DNA of 64,000 nucleotides from an uncultured Eubacteriales bacterium (GTDB lineage: Bacteria; Bacillota; Clostridia; Oscillospirales; CAG-272). The DNA lies in contig CAKSNQ010000003.1 in the NCBI GenBank assembly GCA_934476315.1, forward strand, positions 19,852 to 83,851. The letters are read 5' to 3'. Positions 61,146 through 64,000 of this stretch are shown piece after piece; position 1 is the stretch's first letter; the number at the start of each line of letters is the position of its first letter. Below the pieces are notes generated by a model. The model ran no database searches and was not told the DNA's origin. It saw only the letters and a program-made list of their open reading frames with translations. Both the position numbers and the translations under genes were made by a program.

Positions 61146-62480
61146 TCAGGATCCGAACGGAATTTTCATCTTGCCAAAGGGGGAGCGCTTGCCGCCCGCG
61201 AACTGTTTCATCATTTTCTTCATCTGATCGAACTGCTTGAGCAACTTGTTGACTTCTTCCACGCTCGTACCGCTGCCTTGCGCGATGCGGCGCTTGCGGG
61301 AAGCGGCAATGATCTCGGGATGCTCGCGTTCCTCCTGCGTCATAGAGCGGATGATCGCCTCGGTATGTGCAAGCAGACTCTCGTCCAGCTTCGCGTCCTT
61401 CATGGCGCCGGGCTTCATGCCGGGGATCATGCCCATCAGACTCTCAAGCGAGCCCATCTTCTTGATCTGTTGCAGTTGGTCCAGATAATCGTCCAGCGTG
61501 AACAGAGACTTGCGCAATTTTTGCTCCAGCTCGGCGGCTTTCTTCTCGTCGTACGCCTGCTCCGCCTTTTCAATCAGAGAGAGCACGTCGCCCATGCCGA
61601 GAATACGGCTTGCCATGCGGTCGGGGTAGAATGGTTCGATTGCGTCGAGCTTTTCGCCGATTCCGATGAACTTGATCGGCTTGCCCGTCACCTGACGCAC
61701 CGACAGCGCCGCGCCGCCGCGGGTGTCGCCGTCCAGCTTGGTCAGAATGATGCCGGTCACGTCCAGGCGCTCGTTGAAGCTCTCGGCGACATTGACCGCG
61801 TCCTGACCGATCATGGCGTCGATGGTCAGAAGGATCTCGGTCGGCTGGACGTTCTGCTTGATCTTTTCCAGTTCAGCCATGAGCGCGTCGTCGATGTGAA
61901 GCCGCCCCGCTGTGTCGATGAATACCATGTCACAGCCGCGGCGCTCTGCCTCCTTGACGCCGGCGGTCGCGATCTTGACGGGAGAGACGTCCGTTCCCAT
62001 GGAAAACACGGGGATGTCCAGCTGCTCGCCCAGAACCTCGAGTTGACGGATCGCCGCGGGACGGTAGACGTCGCAGGCGACCAGCATCGGGCGCTTGCCC
62101 TGCTTTTTGTACATGTTGGCGAGCTTTGCCGCATGGGTGGTCTTACCCGCACCCTGGAGACCGACCATCATAACGATCGTCGGGGGCTTGGGCGCGATGG
62201 TCAGCTTGGATTGCGTCCCGCCCATCAGCGCGATCATTTCTTCGTGAACGATTTTGACGATCTGCTGACCGGGGAGCAGGGATTCCAGAACCTCCGTGCC
62301 GACGGCGCGCTCGGAGACAGTTTTGATGAAGTCGCGGACAACCTTGTAGTTGACGTCCGCTTCAAGAAGCGCCAGCTTGATCTCGCGCATGCCGACCTTA
62401 ACGTCGTCTGCCGATAACTTTCCCTTGCCGCGCAATTTCTTGAAAACGGCGTTGAGTTTATCACTTAAGCTCGCAAACAT
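61146..62480 (-). CDS. ffh: Signal recognition particle protein Ffh
   Basis: GTPase that targets nascent membrane proteins with SRP RNA. 444 residues: N domain (1-85), G domain with GLQGAGKTTHAAKLA (about 107-121), DTAGR and TKLDGDTRGGAAL, then a Met-rich M domain (about 300-444) with the GSGTSVEEVNKLL segment that binds SRP RNA. Start at 62480 with AAGGAGG upstream. It follows ylxM by 88 bases. The SRP RNA gene is not in this window. Confidence 0.97.
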   Translation of the reverse strand: MFASLSDKLNAVFKKLRGKGKLSADDVKVGMREIKLALLEADVNYKVVRDFIKTVSERAVGTEVLESLLPGQQIVKIVHEEMIALMGGTQSKLTIAPKPPTIVMMVGLQGAGKTTHAAKLANMYKKQGKRPMLVACDVYRPAAIRQLEVLGEQLDIPVFSMGTDVSPVKIATAGVKEAERRGCDMVFIDTAGRLHIDDALMAELEKIKQNVQPTEILLTIDAMIGQDAVNVAESFNERLDVTGIILTKLDGDTRGGAALSVRQVTGKPIKFIGIGEKLDAIEPFYPDRMASRILGMGDVLSLIEKAEQAYDEKKAAELEQKLRKSLFTLDDYLDQLQQIKKMGSLESLMGMIPGMKPGAMKDAKLDESLLAHTEAIIRSMTQEEREHPEIIAASRKRRIAQGSGTSVEEVNKLLKQFDQMKKMMKQFAGGKRSPFGKMKIPFGS

Positions 62481-62568
62481 CGGGGTGCCTCCTTTGTACC
62501 ATGAATCCGTGCGGCGCACGGTGCGGAGAAACGATTGTGAATATCAAGGCGGTCAGGTCCGGATCGAA

Positions 62569-62901
62569 TCAGGTCAGGGTTTCCTCCAGCGCCCGGATCT
62601 CCCGGAGAACGTCGTCTGGGAGCGGATACTGCTCCATCAGAGCGCGCAAAGCGCTGACGTGCGACGCGCTGTCGCGGAAGCGTTGTGCCAACCGTAGCTT
62701 GGATTCGTAAAATTCCAATTCTTCTTCTGCTTTTTTGATCAGCTCGCGCACGCCCTGACGGGAAATGCCAAGCTCGGCGGCAATCTCGGAGAGGGACAGG
62801 TCGTTGTTGTAGTAACTGTCCAGCACCTGCCGTTTGCGGTCGGAGAGAATCTCGCCGTAAAAGTCGAGCAGGTAGGCAATATTCAGATTCTTCTGAAACA
62901 T
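62569..62901 (-). CDS. ylxM: YlxM-like helix-turn-helix protein (UPF0122)
   Basis: 110 residues. An HTH with LSDRKRQVLDSYYNNDLSLSEIAAELGISRQGVRELIKKAEE (split over about 20-60) matches YlxM, which in streptococci binds the SRP and modulates its GTPases. The start at 62901 has GGAGG eight bases upstream; the longer frame to 63117 crosses the promoter. First gene of the ffh unit. Its transcript begins with a short stable hairpin (62919-62941). Confidence 0.92.
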   Translation of the reverse strand: MFQKNLNIAYLLDFYGEILSDRKRQVLDSYYNNDLSLSEIAAELGISRQGVRELIKKAEEELEFYESKLRLAQRFRDSASHVSALRALMEQYPLPDDVLREIRALEETLT

Positions 62902-62918
62902 ACCGTGCACCTCCGTGC

Positions 62919-62941
62919 CTGTAAAGCAAAATACTTTACAG
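62919..62941 (-). promoter_or_regulatory. 5'-terminal hairpin of the ylxM transcript
   Basis: CTGTAAAG pairs with CTTTACAG around 7 bases, immediately after the promoter, so the mRNA would begin with it. Such 5' hairpins often slow RNase E/J/RppH attack. Confidence 0.65.
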
Positions 62942-62970
62942 ATTATAGCATGGGTCGGGGGATTTGTCAA
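62942..62970 (-). promoter_or_regulatory. Promoter of ylxM-ffh
   Basis: On the minus strand TTGACA, 17 bases, TATAAT with TG at the extended -10. Confidence 0.92.
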
Positions 62971-63027
62971 GGGGTTTTGCAAAATTATTTTAAGGAAATT
63001 CTGTCCTGCCCACGTGTTTTCCGCCCC

Positions 63028-63056
63028 TTGACAAACTGTAACAAATATGGTATAAA
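63028..63056 (+). promoter_or_regulatory. Promoter of the C-terminal window lipoprotein
   Basis: TTGACA, 17 bases, TATAAA, divergent from the ylxM promoter. Confidence 0.85.
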
Positions 63057-63117
63057 GGTGGTGCGGAATTTCCGCGGCTTCGATGCTCCCTTTAAGGGAA
63101 AGACAGAAAGGAATCAA

Positions 63118-63744
63118 ATGATGAAAAAGACAATTTCGCTGATCCTCGCACTGCTCATGCTTGTCGCCGTCTTGTCACTCAGCTCCTGCGGGAAGGCTGA
63201 GCCGGAGAAAAAATATGAAGCCGGCACGACGACAGGGAATATCTACCGCAATGACTACCTCGGCATTACATTCACAAAACCCGACACATGGAAATATTTC
63301 ACGGATGAGGAAATCGCGCAGGTCATGGGTGTCGCCAAGGATATGCTGAAGGACGGGGAGAATTTCAGCGACAGTTATCTGACTTCCCTTGTTGAATTTA
63401 TGGCGCTCGAGCCAAACGAGGGCTGTAATGTCAACCTTACGGTTGAAAAATTGAAGGGATACAGTGGCAAGAACACCGACATTGACGCCTATGTCGATGC
63501 GTTCAAGAAAATGCTCCCGGGGCAATACGATGAAAACGTTGCCAAAGTGAATATCAGCGATACCGTGACCGAGAAAAAGATCGGGGAGAATACCTATCGG
63601 TGTCTCCGGGCGACCGTGCAGATCGCTGGCGGGACCATGGAGCAGGAGTATCTTTTGAGAATCGTTGACAGCTACGTCGTTGCCATTTGTATCACCGCGG
63701 TCGGCGGCGTCACCATCGAAGCCATGGAAGCGATGCTTTCCTGA
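63118..63744 (+). CDS. PsbP-like lipoprotein of unknown function
   Basis: About 208 residues. Signal peptide ending in the lipobox LSSC (Cys at about 24). The mature part begins with YRNDYLGITFTKPDTWKYFTDEEI, the opening typical of PsbP-like/DUF1795-type domains found in many Clostridial lipoproteins; the remaining strands (VNLTVEKLKGYSG, YRCLRATVQIAGGTMEQEYLLRI) fit. Role unknown. Two adjacent ATGs (63118 and 63121) follow AAAGGAATCAA; either may be used. A single gene with its own promoter. Confidence 0.82.
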   Translation: MMKKTISLILALLMLVAVLSLSSCGKAEPEKKYEAGTTTGNIYRNDYLGITFTKPDTWKYFTDEEIAQVMGVAKDMLKDGENFSDSYLTSLVEFMALEPNEGCNVNLTVEKLKGYSGKNTDIDAYVDAFKKMLPGQYDENVAKVNISDTVTEKKIGENTYRCLRATVQIAGGTMEQEYLLRIVDSYVVAICITAVGGVTIEAMEAMLS

Positions 63745-63965
63745 TTGGCAGTCAATAGGCGCGGTCGGCTCGGTGGTTGATGTTCGACGGTCGTTATTTG
63801 GCGCCCGACGGTCGATAGTCGGTCGTCAGACGTGTCGGGGGCGGAATCGCCACTATTGATACCCTTGCTCGCATGCGCCCGCCGGAAGCCGCGTTTTCCA
63901 CCGAGCCGACCTTTTCGGCTCATGTGCGCTCGCCGGAATCGATACGTCCTGCCGATTTGATTTGA
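63745..63965. other. Non-coding tail with degenerate GTCGG/GACGGTCG repeats
   Basis: Between the lipoprotein stop and the final hairpin. Imperfect GACGGTCG/GGTCGGC repeats at about 63760-63835 resemble the stretch at 18855-18960. No gene is supported. Confidence 0.5.
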
Positions 63966-64000
63966 GGGGGGTGTAAAAAATTCATTTTGAATTTTTTACA
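63966..64000. terminator. Family hairpin terminator, cut by the window end
   Basis: GTGTAAAAAATTC pairs with GAATTTTTTACA; the outer C-rich arm lies beyond the window. The stem body matches the hairpin at 27372. Confidence 0.85.

Overview
The window looks like chromosomal DNA of a spore-forming Clostridia bacterium (Firmicutes) of fairly high GC content. The evidence is an alpha/beta-type small acid-soluble spore protein, a SPOCS/LysM spore-coat morphogen, an FtsK/SpoIIIE translocase, a CotH-type kinase and the Firmicute ylxM-ffh-rpsP-khpA order. Nearly every transcription unit starts at an A-type promoter (TTGACA-like, 17 bp, TATAAT-like) and carries a strong GGAGG-type ribosome binding site. 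I saw no tRNA, rRNA, CRISPR array, transposase or prophage.

Layout. 1-7.4 kb: end of recG, then a leftward block rpsO-pnp, a VanY-like protein that has lost its metal ligands, a Cthe_2159-type carbohydrate-binding lipoprotein and a small membrane protein; next to it a transporter split into two half-size TauE/SafE proteins. 7.5-18.8 kb rightward: ftsK/spoIIIE, a DUF512 radical-SAM protein, der, obg, ppa, a SPOCS/LysM protein, then a structured repeat leading into a phosphopantetheinyl transferase. 19-23 kb: an S24-type self-cleaving repressor divergent from a small membrane protein, a lipoprotein and a TPM-like membrane protein. 23.2-27.2 kb: a candidate small RNA gene and the VTC-DUF4956-CotH cluster. 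27.4-29 kb leftward: tyrS and the spore protein. 29.7-39.2 kb: a five-gene oligopeptide ABC transporter operon in which four subunits carry large extra domains. 39.4-42.7 kb: an orphan PTS EIIC protein and a wall-spanning carbohydrate-binding surface protein. 43-52 kb leftward: an EF-G2-type GTPase, tatD, an 8 x 45 bp minisatellite on the end of gpsA, metG, a membrane protein and nagA. 52-56 kb: a CmpB-like protein, a CPBP protease, a DJ-1 protein and a MATE exporter. 56-60.6 kb leftward: a second copy of the structured leader, a metallo-beta-lactamase-fold hydrolase, gltX and glnS. 60.6-63.7 kb: ylxM-ffh-rpsP-khpA and a divergent lipoprotein.

Most of this is translation, cell-cycle and spore housekeeping. 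Three things stand out. (1) The ABC transporter has a helical insert of roughly 400 residues between the Q-loop and signature motif of one ATPase, a coiled-coil insert in the other, an extracytoplasmic domain of about 220 residues in one permease and an oversized binding protein. (2) A promoter-plus-structured-element cassette of about 105 nt is found at 17.8 kb (tandemly copied) and at 60.4 kb; its stem sequences and spacings match exactly while the inner hairpins differ in sequence but still pair. (3) A short untranslated gene at 23.28-23.37 kb has its own promoter, a GAAA-capped hairpin and a terminator. A family of near-identical A/T-bodied, G/C-ended hairpins also serves as terminator at seven places.
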